From Ignavibacteriales bacterium (GTDB lineage Bacteria > Bacteroidota > Ignavibacteria > Ignavibacteriales > Ignavibacteriaceae), in contig DAIERC010000432.1 of assembly GCA_027347125.1 (NCBI GenBank), forward strand, positions 1-5,973: a DNA stretch of 5,973 nucleotides, in the 5' to 3' direction. Positions 1 to 5,479 of the stretch are shown here, in pieces. The notes under the pieces are model-generated. The model searched no databases. It saw only the letters and a list, made by a program, of their open reading frames with translations, and was not told the origin of the DNA. The number at the start of each line of letters is the position of its first letter. Position 1 is the first letter of the stretch. Both the position numbers and the translations under genes were made by a program.

Positions 1-70
1 TAAAAGCAAACGCCGAAATAGACCAGCATAATGAAGTAGCAAGCGCAAACAACTCACCGATAATTACCAT
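1..70 (-). CDS. EamA/DMT-family transporter, N-terminal fragment (runs off left edge)
   Basis: Reading the minus strand from the ATG at 70-68 gives 23 codons beginning MVIIGELFALATSLCWSISA, which continue past the window edge. The pattern 'GELFALATSLCWS' followed by a hydrophobic stretch is typical of the first transmembrane helix of EamA-type drug/metabolite transporters (inner-membrane proteins, usually ten helices, substrates diverse and not predictable from this piece). An in-frame TAA lies upstream, and no other ATG lies between it and the chosen start. There is no clear Shine-Dalgarno sequence, which is common in Bacteroidota-related bacteria. The gene lies on the same strand as the lipoprotein gene, 142 bases downstream of its stop. 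Co-transcription is possible, because I see no convincing terminator between them. Only 23 residues are visible, so the family call rests on pattern recognition. Confidence 0.6.
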   Translation of the reverse strand, partial: MVIIGELFALATSLCWSISAFAF

Positions 71-212
71 AAAGATTTTTACTTTGTCTTTTATAAACGG
101 AATTAATTAAAATATTAAATTAGAAATTATTTGGATAATAATATAATAACCATCAACAGAAGGTTGGGAATAATTTATATTCTACCCCGGTTAACAATAG
201 GAATAAAAAAAG

Positions 213-1076
213 TTAGTAATCAAAAATAGGCACTACACCCCAAACAAATTTTCCGTTGCTCGGACCGTCGGGACCGGTGGTAATATTAAAAGTTCTTGCG
301 GCAGAAGGATCAATAAAAATAACGCCGACGTAGGCATTTAAGATAGGACTTATTACACCGCTTCCAATTATTAAAGAATAAACAGGTGTACCGCTGGAGG
401 TTGCAACGTATCCCAGGTAGGAATAATTCCAGCTATCATTTTTAACATTCGAAATAAAGCCAGAAGATTGCAGCGCAGAATCTGACGGAAAGGGAGTTCC
501 CCAGCCGATTAAATATATTTCAGCGTTTACCGGAATGTTATCTGTGCTGCTTGCAGAAGATGCATAACAATGAAGCTCTACCACATGGCCGCCGTTCCAC
601 GCCCCAATTTTTGTGCTTTCAAAATCGAGTTGCATTGCAACTATACCGGGAAAAGATCGGTATCTTTTTGCCCTGATAATTTTATCGGTTAGAACAAAAT
701 CGCACGCAACATCTGAGTTACTGGGGACGGAAACTTTTTTCTGCCCGCTTGAGTAGTTATCGTTTTTAAAAGCCGTCACATTAAAATCACCAGTGCTTAA
801 ACCGCTAATACGATAATTGCCATATGAGTCTGTTTGCCCGGTCAACGTTTTGCCGGATGCGACACTTTGAACGCTTATATTAGTTCCCTCAATGCCCTGG
901 CCGTTTACGTAATGAATATTTCCATATATTGCCAGGTAGCCGTTGCTTGAAGAGCCGGTAGATGTGCTTCCAGTGGTGCTTGTAGAAGCATCTTGGTTTT
1001 GAAATTCGGGGCAACCCCAAAAAAGAGATGATAAAACGATAGAGAAAATAAAAATATATTTTTTCCCGATAAGCAT
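213..1076 (-). CDS. Putative lipoprotein with carboxypeptidase-regulatory-like domain, unknown function
   Basis: This 287-residue protein begins with a lipoprotein-like signal: charged MLIGKK, a hydrophobic core of about 14 residues, then LFWG-C with Cys22 as the probable lipidated residue. The bulky Trp at -2 makes this a loose lipobox. Residues about 31-45 are a Ser/Thr/Gly-rich linker of the kind that tethers surface domains. Residues about 47-130 match the carboxypeptidase-regulatory-like / CNA-B-like beta-sandwich pattern, with 'IYGNIHYVNGQGIEGTNISVQS', 'TDSYGNYRISGL' and 'GDFNVTAFKNDNY'. Residues 131-287 form a second, probably beta-rich part that I do not recognise, ending WGVVPIFDY. 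The start is the second of two adjacent ATGs. The sequence AGAGGG at 1086-1081 sits about 5 bases before it but only 1 base before the first ATG (1079). The open frame extends to 1136, but those extra residues would precede the signal peptide and are unlikely to be translated. A surface or periplasmic lipoprotein is likely; its role is unknown. Confidence 0.75.
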   Translation of the reverse strand: MLIGKKYIFIFSIVLSSLFWGCPEFQNQDASTSTTGSTSTGSSSNGYLAIYGNIHYVNGQGIEGTNISVQSVASGKTLTGQTDSYGNYRISGLSTGDFNVTAFKNDNYSSGQKKVSVPSNSDVACDFVLTDKIIRAKRYRSFPGIVAMQLDFESTKIGAWNGGHVVELHCYASSASSTDNIPVNAEIYLIGWGTPFPSDSALQSSGFISNVKNDSWNYSYLGYVATSSGTPVYSLIIGSGVISPILNAYVGVIFIDPSAARTFNITTGPDGPSNGKFVWGVVPIFDY

Positions 1077-1079
1077 CAT

Positions 1080-1086
1080 TCCCTCT
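1080..1086 (-). promoter_or_regulatory. Ribosome binding site deciding the lipoprotein start
   Basis: On the minus strand, AGAGGGA lies directly upstream of the tandem ATG-ATG. Its spacing favours the second ATG (1076-1074). It places translation initiation at the beginning of the signal peptide rather than at the upstream in-frame ATG at 1136, which has no comparable purine-rich sequence. Confidence 0.55.
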
Positions 1087-1210
1087 GAAATTGTGAAATT
1101 AAAAGAGTCGAAATTAAAATATAAATATAAAATCAATTATCAATAAGCTAACGAAAAATACAGATTTAAAAACCGATAAGTTAAATTAACGGAAAAGAGG
1201 AAAGACAAAT

Positions 1211-1248
1211 TAAAAAAAATAAAAACCCCGGTTGTTTAAAACCGGGGT
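1211..1248 (-). terminator. Rho-independent terminator of eno
   Basis: A perfect 9-bp inverted repeat, ACCCCGGTT at 1225-1233 and AACCGGGGT at 1240-1248, encloses a 6-base loop. On the minus strand it is followed at once by a T-rich tract (complement of 1211-1224, only two interruptions). The hairpin starts 18 bases past the enolase stop codon. The other strand has no T-run after the stem, so termination is expected only in the eno direction. It isolates eno from the lipoprotein gene, which would then need its own promoter in 1087-1210. Confidence 0.9.
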
Positions 1249-1266
1249 AATCAAAATTGCTAGGTT

Positions 1267-2559
1267 TTATGCGCTATAATTTATAGCATCAATACCCGGG
1301 AATACGGCTGTTGTATCGAGTTCTTCTTCAATTCTCAACAGCTGGTTGTACTTTGCAATTCTATCTGTTCTGCTTAACGAACCGGTTTTAATCTGCCCGG
1401 CGTTTGTAGCAACAGCTATGTCTGCAATTGTAGTATCTTCGGTTTCACCGGAACGATGGCTGATAACATTTGTATAACCGGCTTTCTTGGCCATTTCGAT
1501 GGCATCAAGAGTTTCGGTAAGCGTACCTATTTGGTTTACTTTTATAAGAATAGAGTTAGCTACGCCAAGCTGAATTCCTTTAGCCAGAAATTCGGTATTA
1601 GTTACAAATAAATCATCGCCAACAAGTTGAATTTTATCGCCGATTTTATCCGTTAATAATTTCCAGCCATCCCAATCAAATTCCGACATTCCGTCTTCCA
1701 AAGAAATGATAGGATATTTGTTTACCCAATTAACCCAATAGTCGGCCATTTTGTCGGAAGTTAAATAAGATTTACTGGATTTGAAAAAGTAATAAGATTT
1801 TTTCTCATCATCCCACATTTCGCTCGATGCGGGATCTAGAGCGACAAAAATATCGCTTCCCGGTTTGTAGCCGGCTTTATTTATGGCTTCAAGAATTACC
1901 TCGATAGCTTCTTCGTTCGATTTTAAGTTCGGAGCAAAACCACCCTCATCACCTACCGCGGTGTTGTATCCTTTTTTACTCAACACTGATTTCAAAGCAT
2001 GGAAGGTTTCCGCGCCCATTCTAAGGGCTTCGGCAAAGTTGGGAGCACCAACGGGCATAATCATAAATTCCTGAAAGTCTACATTATTATCGGCATGTTT
2101 CCCGCCGTTTAAAATATTCATCATAGGAACAGGCAAAGTGCGCGCGTTTGTTCCGCCGATATAACGGTAAAGAGGCAGCCCGAAAGCTTCCGCAGAAGCT
2201 TTGGCACATGCCAAAGAAACACCTAAAATTGCGTTAGCACCAAGATTACCTTTATTAGGAGTACCATCAAGGTTTATTAAAAACTGGTCTATGGCAACTT
2301 GATCAGCTGCGTCAAAATCGATGATCTCATCTGCAATTTTATCATTTATGTTTGCAACTGCATTAAGAACGCCTTTGCCGCCGTAACGGGATTTATCACC
2401 GTCTCTTAATTCTACTGCTTCGTTTTCGCCGGTAGATGCGCCGCTTGGAACAGCCGCTCTTCCTATTACACCGCTTTCCAGCAATACTTCTACTTCCAAA
2501 GTAGGGTTTCCCCGTGAATCCAAAATCTCTCTGCCGAGAACATCAATAATAGTAGTCAT
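1267..2559 (-). CDS. eno: Enolase (phosphopyruvate hydratase)
   Basis: Cytoplasmic enolase interconverts 2-phospho-D-glycerate and phosphoenolpyruvate in glycolysis and gluconeogenesis (EC 4.2.1.11). The 430-residue length is normal for bacterial enolases. The N-terminal domain has the mobile active-site loop SGAST at 39-43. His155 in 'GGKHADNN', Glu164 and Glu205 in 'VGDEGGFAP' occupy the expected catalytic positions. The TIM-barrel Mg ligands are Asp242 (ALDPASSE), Glu288 (SLEDGMSE) and Asp315 (GDDLFVTN). The catalytic base is Lys340 (ILIKVNQIG), followed by the enolase signature with SHRSGETED at 367-375 and Lys391 in 'IKTGSLSR'. Every key residue is present, so the enzyme should be active. 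The ATG at 2559 has a good Shine-Dalgarno, AGGAG at 2571-2567, 7 bases upstream. The gene is probably monocistronic: it has a candidate promoter at 2616-2646 and a strong terminator at 1211-1248. The only neighbour sharing its upstream region is a divergent receiver gene. Confidence 0.99.
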   Translation of the reverse strand: MTTIIDVLGREILDSRGNPTLEVEVLLESGVIGRAAVPSGASTGENEAVELRDGDKSRYGGKGVLNAVANINDKIADEIIDFDAADQVAIDQFLINLDGTPNKGNLGANAILGVSLACAKASAEAFGLPLYRYIGGTNARTLPVPMMNILNGGKHADNNVDFQEFMIMPVGAPNFAEALRMGAETFHALKSVLSKKGYNTAVGDEGGFAPNLKSNEEAIEVILEAINKAGYKPGSDIFVALDPASSEMWDDEKKSYYFFKSSKSYLTSDKMADYWVNWVNKYPIISLEDGMSEFDWDGWKLLTDKIGDKIQLVGDDLFVTNTEFLAKGIQLGVANSILIKVNQIGTLTETLDAIEMAKKAGYTNVISHRSGETEDTTIADIAVATNAGQIKTGSLSRTDRIAKYNQLLRIEEELDTTAVFPGIDAINYSA

Positions 2560-2615
2560 TTCTTATCTCCTAGTTCTATTTTTTATGTTTTGCTTATTTC
2601 TAGATTAGAATCATG

Positions 2616-2646
2616 TAAAAATAGCAATGAACTGAGTAAATCACAA
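2616..2646 (-). promoter_or_regulatory. Candidate Bacteroidota-type promoter for eno
   Basis: On the minus strand, TTG at 2646-2644 is followed 20 bases later by TATTTTTA at 2623-2616. This matches 7 of 8 positions of the Bacteroidota -7 consensus TAnnTTTG and has a plausible -33 spacing. Transcription would start near 2609-2605, leaving a leader of about 50 bases before the enolase ATG. The region is AT-rich, so chance matches are expected; position and spacing are the only support. Confidence 0.3.
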
Positions 2647-2700
2647 TTAATATTATGCGTGTATATTCATCATTAAATTATTCTTTTAAATTTATTAACC

Positions 2701-2731
2701 TTGTATTAATGAAACATTAAGGATACCTTGG
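2701..2731 (+). promoter_or_regulatory. Candidate promoter for the receiver gene
   Basis: TTG at 2701-2703 and TACCTTGG at 2724-2731 are separated by 20 bases. The second box matches TAnnTTTG at 7 of 8 positions, and the arrangement mirrors the candidate eno promoter on the other strand. A second near-match, TAACCTTG, lies at 2696-2703. Transcription would start around 2738-2742, about 65 bases before the ATG. The evidence is motif-based only. Confidence 0.3.
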
Positions 2732-2806
2732 TTGTGTCTTATTCACTAAGAATGTAAATATTTTTACGACCTTCTTTTAATCACTTCCATTACCCCGGGA
2801 AACAAT

Positions 2807-3238
2807 ATGTATAAAGTACTGTTAGTAGAAGATGATCCTGTTTGTTCATCAAGTATAAATAAATTATTATCGGAATTCTGCCAGATTCACATAACAAGTT
2901 CTGCAGCAATTGCTTTGAATCTTGCTAGCGCAAATAAATACAATCTGGTAATGATAGATAGCAACCTGCACTCAGGCGCCTCGGGAATCGGGACGGCAAA
3001 TTCTATAAGGAATTTGAGCAGTTACGGTTTTGTTCCAATTGTTGCATTTGCGATAACCAAGTTAACGGAAAGCAAAGAGTATTTATTATCACGAGGCTAT
3101 ACACATTTAATCTCAGAGCCGTTTAATATAAGAAATTTTGCGCAACAGATTAAATTTATTTTATCTTCCCCGCTAAATGTGAACGACCCGGTGTTTATGC
3201 CGGCGAAAAAAAACTCAATACCCAAATTGGTTTATTAA
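2807..3238 (+). CDS. Stand-alone response-regulator receiver domain protein, atypical active site
   Basis: The 143-residue protein is essentially one receiver (REC) domain. Strand beta1 is 'KVLLVEDDP' with the acidic pocket at Glu8, Asp9 and Asp10. The phospho-acceptor is Asp51 in 'NLVMIDSNL'. The following 'SGASGIGTANSIR' matches the usual loop-alpha3 pattern. Two normally conserved residues are missing. The switch Thr/Ser after beta4 ('PIVAFAI', residues 77-83) is Ala82, and the Lys before the cis-Pro at the end of beta5 ('LISEPF', 102-106) is Glu104. No DNA-binding or enzymatic output domain follows; residues about 121-143 are a short polar tail. It may act as a CheY/Spo0F-like single-domain partner or as a phosphorylation-independent pseudo-receiver. 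No histidine kinase is in view. The ATG at 2807 is preceded only by a weak GGGA at 2797-2800. It is transcribed divergently from eno. The domain call is secure; the mode of action is inference. Confidence 0.9.
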   Translation: MYKVLLVEDDPVCSSSINKLLSEFCQIHITSSAAIALNLASANKYNLVMIDSNLHSGASGIGTANSIRNLSSYGFVPIVAFAITKLTESKEYLLSRGYTHLISEPFNIRNFAQQIKFILSSPLNVNDPVFMPAKKNSIPKLVY

Positions 3239-3262
3239 AGATAAAAGTAATCTAAAAGAAGT

Positions 3263-3282
3263 AGACGGCATATAAGCCGTCT
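3263..3282 (+). terminator. Hairpin downstream of the receiver gene, possible weak terminator
   Basis: A perfect 7-bp inverted repeat, AGACGGC at 3263-3269 and GCCGTCT at 3276-3282, encloses the loop ATATAA and begins 24 bases after the receiver stop codon. The plus-strand sequence after it (TAACGACTACTT) lacks a proper T-run. The minus-strand sequence after it (ACTTCTTTTAG) is somewhat T-rich. It could therefore be a transcript-end or processing hairpin in either direction. It also overlaps an alternative pairing, AAGTAG at 3259-3264 with CTACTT at 3289-3294. Confidence 0.35.
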
Positions 3283-3297
3283 TAACGACTACTTAGC

Positions 3298-3450
3298 CAC
3301 ATGCTCACGATAAATTAACTGTAAGTGCTAACGGGTTTGAACTGCATACCATAAGGCCTGCCTTGGCAGACCTTCACCAATTGCTTTAATCCGATAAGGA
3401 AGTAAAACCTTCTATTACGATACTATGGACAATGTTCGGCATGTGTTTTT
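3298..3450. other. Non-coding convergent gap with nested inverted repeats; possible structured RNA
   Basis: No protein-coding frame of useful length lies between the receiver stop and the polygalacturonase stop. Several inverted repeats nest here. CACATGC at 3298-3304 pairs with GCATGTG at 3439-3445, and the latter runs into a T5 tract on the plus strand. CGGGTT at 3332-3337 pairs with AATCCG at 3388-3393 (one G-U). Inside it, 3353-3374 is a nearly perfect 22-base palindrome (AAGGCCTGCC / GGCAGACCTT, one mismatch). GGAAG at 3398-3402 pairs with CTTCT at 3409-3413 (one G-U). Together these resemble a closed multi-arm RNA about 150 bases long. I do not recognise it as tRNA, tmRNA, SRP RNA, 6S RNA or a known riboswitch. 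Short stems arise easily by chance, and no calculation was possible, so this is only a candidate. Confidence 0.25.
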
Positions 3451-3491
3451 CCTTGCTTTATTGCGTCTTAATTATTTTATTATGAAGAAAT

Positions 3492-5066
3492 TTATTTTAA
3501 TAATATAAATTTTTTAGTATCCGCAAAATTGCCGGCCTGCATCCTGTAGAAGTAAACCCCGCTTGCAAGTTTAATTTTGTCCGCGGATAACTTAATACTG
3601 TAACTACCGGCTGCCTTCACTTCATTACTAAGTGTAGCTACAAGGTTCCCTATGACATTATAAACTTTTATTGTAACAAGTCCTTCTCTTGGCACTGTAT
3701 ATTTTATAGTAGTAGACGGATTAAAAGGATTGGGATAGTTTTGGAATAAAGTATAGTTAGTTACTTGAGATGTGTGATTATCATTTATAACATCCGTAAC
3801 CGTTCCGCCTATTTCATAATTAATGCCCGGAGTGATAGATGTATTTGCTGTATCCAAATACGTATTTCTAAGTTCCAACTTGTTACTTGCGGAAATAGAG
3901 ACATTATTAAACTTAATGTTCTTCAAAAACATCTCTGGCAGGCCAACAACAACACCTGCATATGTAGAATTTGTTGCGGTTAAGTTTGTTACCGTTATAT
4001 CGTGGAATTGAGGCGTTAATGCCGTTACCATTTGCGCCGGATCGGTCTGTGCGGGTATTGATGGATAATACTCGCTGAAATAGATTGGATATTTAACACC
4101 TGTCATTGTGATGTTGCTGTAATTAATATTTCTAACGTTTCCTCCGTCGCCACGGTAAGATTTAATTCTAATTCCGTTTGTAGTTCCGTTGAAAGTGCAA
4201 CTATCCACATACATGCTGTCTACTCCGCCCCCGGTTTCACTGCCAATAGAAACACCATGGCCGTGAATAAAAGTACAATGCGATATATAAATTTGTGTGC
4301 ATGCTGCGTTAGGGTCATTAGGGTCCGGGTTACCGGATTTTACCGCAATATCGTCATCGCCGTTATCCACATAACAATTAGTGATATGCACATTGTGACA
4401 AGTAGCTGGGTCACTACCATCGGTATTGGGTGAATTAGATGGAGCTAAAATTGTAACACTGTCTACGGTAATATTATTGCACCATTCCGGTATAAAATGA
4501 AACTGCGGTGAATTCTTTAAAGTTATATTCTTAAGAAGAATGTTGTTGCAATGATTGGGCTGGAACATTCTCGGTCTGACAGAAATTGTCCCGTTGTTAT
4601 AAGCCGTCCACCATTCTTGTCCCTGTCCGTCTATATATCCCTTTCCTATGATTGCAATATTGTTTACATAATTGGCCGTAAGAAGAGGCTGCAAAGAACT
4701 TGGCGGCTTAGTAGTGTCGGCTCCGGGTTTATAGTAAGAAGCCATGTCCGTCGTTCCAATAATAGCACCGGAGCTGTCTACTTCCAAAGTATCATTACTG
4801 TTTATAACAAGCGGGCCGGTAAGATATTTTCCGTTTGCAAACAATACAACACCGCCGCCGGCAGCCGATACGCTGTCTAATGCAGCCTGAATTGCTTTTG
4901 TATCATCGTGAATTCCGTCGCCGTATGCGCCATTTATAGTAGAGGTTGTAGTGCCCATAATTGTTTTAGCCCCGACAACGCTTCCTTTACTTAGTGCAAA
5001 AGACGATCCGGTGCAAAACATAATTACGGTAAATAATAACGAGTACTTGGTAATAATTTTAGCCAA
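3492..5066 (-). CDS. Secreted GH28 polygalacturonase-like enzyme with T9SS sorting domain
   Basis: This predicted exported pectinase hydrolyses alpha-1,4-galacturonide bonds if it has typical GH28 activity. Residue numbers use a TTG start and a 524-residue product. Residues 1-24 form a standard signal peptide (MAKIITK, hydrophobic core, GSSFA). The pectate-lyase-like N-cap 'YGDGIHDDTKAIQAALD' is at 48-64. A right-handed beta-helix follows, rich in 'NNITVDSVTI'-type coils. All GH28 active-site motifs are present: NTD 214-216, GDD 236-238, GHG 269-271 and RIK 300-302, so Asp216, Asp237, Asp238, His270, Arg300 and Lys302 are kept. Residues about 438-524 are a type A T9SS C-terminal sorting domain ('FQNYPNPFNPSTTIKY' to 'KKFILLK'), directing outer-membrane translocation and release or anchoring. 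The frame is open to 5159, but that codon is a GTG directly after a TAA, lacks a Shine-Dalgarno, and would put 31 polar residues before the signal peptide. The TTG at 5066 has AAAGGA 8 bases upstream. No pectin-uptake genes adjoin it. The exact substrate (homogalacturonan versus rhamnogalacturonan or exo-acting) cannot be told. Confidence 0.93.
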   Translation of the reverse strand: MAKIITKYSLLFTVIMFCTGSSFALSKGSVVGAKTIMGTTTSTINGAYGDGIHDDTKAIQAALDSVSAAGGGVVLFANGKYLTGPLVINSNDTLEVDSSGAIIGTTDMASYYKPGADTTKPPSSLQPLLTANYVNNIAIIGKGYIDGQGQEWWTAYNNGTISVRPRMFQPNHCNNILLKNITLKNSPQFHFIPEWCNNITVDSVTILAPSNSPNTDGSDPATCHNVHITNCYVDNGDDDIAVKSGNPDPNDPNAACTQIYISHCTFIHGHGVSIGSETGGGVDSMYVDSCTFNGTTNGIRIKSYRGDGGNVRNINYSNITMTGVKYPIYFSEYYPSIPAQTDPAQMVTALTPQFHDITVTNLTATNSTYAGVVVGLPEMFLKNIKFNNVSISASNKLELRNTYLDTANTSITPGINYEIGGTVTDVINDNHTSQVTNYTLFQNYPNPFNPSTTIKYTVPREGLVTIKVYNVIGNLVATLSNEVKAAGSYSIKLSADKIKLASGVYFYRMQAGNFADTKKFILLK

Positions 5067-5074
5067 TTGATTTT

Positions 5075-5080
5075 TCCTTT
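5075..5080 (-). promoter_or_regulatory. Ribosome binding site supporting a TTG start for the GH28 gene
   Basis: On the minus strand, AAAGGA at 5080-5075 lies 8 bases before TTG at 5066-5064. The peptide read from there (MAKIITKYSLLF...) begins exactly like a Sec signal peptide. The alternative GTG at 5159 has only AT-rich sequence before it. Confidence 0.6.
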
Positions 5081-5349
5081 GTTTAGAGCTATTTAATAAT
5101 ATTTGAGAAACATCCGATTTCCATTTGTCCGGCACAATCAGTATAATTTTTTCTTTCACTTACATAGTGAATAATTATTTTTTTTGTTAGACGAAATTTT
5201 AACCCGTTTGGTTTAAGGTTATTTGTTTTTTATCACTAGTTAAAATGATTTTTATAACGTGTATGTATTTATATTCAGTTTAATGTCAATAACTTAAGCA
5301 AGGAATAAAATTTTTAGAGTAATATTCCGAAACGCTATTACAATTCATT

Positions 5350-5357
5350 CAAAAATA
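5350..5357 (-). promoter_or_regulatory. Possible -7 promoter box for the GH28 gene
   Basis: The minus strand reads TATTTTTG at 5357-5350, an exact match to the Bacteroidota -7 consensus TAnnTTTG. No TTG or TTTG occurs at the expected -33 distance, and the box is far from the translation start, so support is weak. A closer promoter with a poorer match may be the real one. Confidence 0.2.
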
Positions 5358-5372
5358 TTAATAAGCGTAAAA

Positions 5373-5387
5373 CAGAGTTTCACTCTG
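5373..5387. promoter_or_regulatory. Operator-like inverted repeat in the divergent region
   Basis: CAGAGT at 5373-5378 and ACTCTG at 5382-5387 form a perfect 6-bp inverted repeat around the three bases TTC. It lies between the two opposed -7 boxes (5350-5357 minus, 5422-5429 plus), about 35 bases upstream of the plus-strand box. That is a position where a dimeric regulator could affect either gene. No cognate regulator is in the window; function is inferred from symmetry and placement alone. Confidence 0.3.
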
Positions 5388-5421
5388 CATCATTTGTAAG
5401 ATTCATTCGGCAAAAAATTGT

Positions 5422-5429
5422 TATCTTTG
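5422..5429 (+). promoter_or_regulatory. -7 promoter box for the EamA transporter gene
   Basis: TATCTTTG is an exact match to the Bacteroidota TAnnTTTG -7 element and lies 50 bases before the GTG start of the transporter, giving a leader of about 45 bases. The nearest TTTG upstream (5393-5396) is 25 bases away, slightly farther than usual, so the -33 element is uncertain. Confidence 0.45.
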
Positions 5430-5479
5430 CAAAGTTCATCTGGCAATTAATTATAATCACTTAGAAAGAAAAACACCGC

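Larger units (their letters stand above)
5067..5479. other. Divergent intergenic region between the GH28 and EamA genes
   Basis: This 413-base AT-rich stretch separates the two divergent starts. The first 93 bases (5067-5159) are an in-frame open extension of the GH28 gene that is probably untranslated leader. The rest holds the upstream signals listed separately: a perfect minus-strand -7 box at 5350-5357, a 15-base inverted repeat at 5373-5387, and a perfect plus-strand -7 box at 5422-5429. I see no additional gene, no RNA gene and no transposon end. The long leader implied for GH28, nearly 280 bases if the 5350 box is used, leaves room for post-transcriptional control, but no riboswitch is recognisable. 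Confidence 0.6.

Noticed and set aside
71..212. Search for a terminator after the lipoprotein gene or a promoter for the left EamA gene
   Set aside because: Only a weak 5-bp AT-rich hairpin and no TAnnTTTG box on the minus strand were found; nothing supportable.
1883..2074. Plus-strand open frame of 63 codons
   Set aside because: It lies wholly inside eno on the opposite strand, has no recognisable domain and is explained by enolase codon composition.
3324..3335. GTGCTAACG resembling an integron attC core
   Set aside because: No matching GTTRRRY partner at the proper distance, and no integrase or gene-cassette layout.
3329..3346. TTTGAAC resembling a tRNA T-loop on either strand
   Set aside because: The flanking bases do not make a 5-bp T stem, and no acceptor stem, anticodon arm or CCA-like end is present.
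3425..3508. Possible 27-residue hydrophobic peptide beginning MDNVRHVFFLALL
   Set aside because: It has no ribosome site, overlaps the 3' end of the GH28 gene, and such short frames are expected by chance in AT-rich DNA.
3488..3515. 8-bp all-AT inverted repeat across the GH28 stop codon, followed by T-run on the plus strand
   Set aside because: The stem has no G-C pairs, so it would be too unstable to act as a convincing terminator; chance occurrence in AT-rich DNA is likely.
3765..4011. Two overlapping plus-strand open frames of 72 and 62 codons
   Set aside because: Both are antisense to the GH28 gene, overlap each other in different frames, and show no ribosome site or family resemblance.
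4551..4880. Plus-strand open frame of 109 codons
   Set aside because: It is antisense to the catalytic part of the GH28 gene; the protein has no coherent domain pattern.
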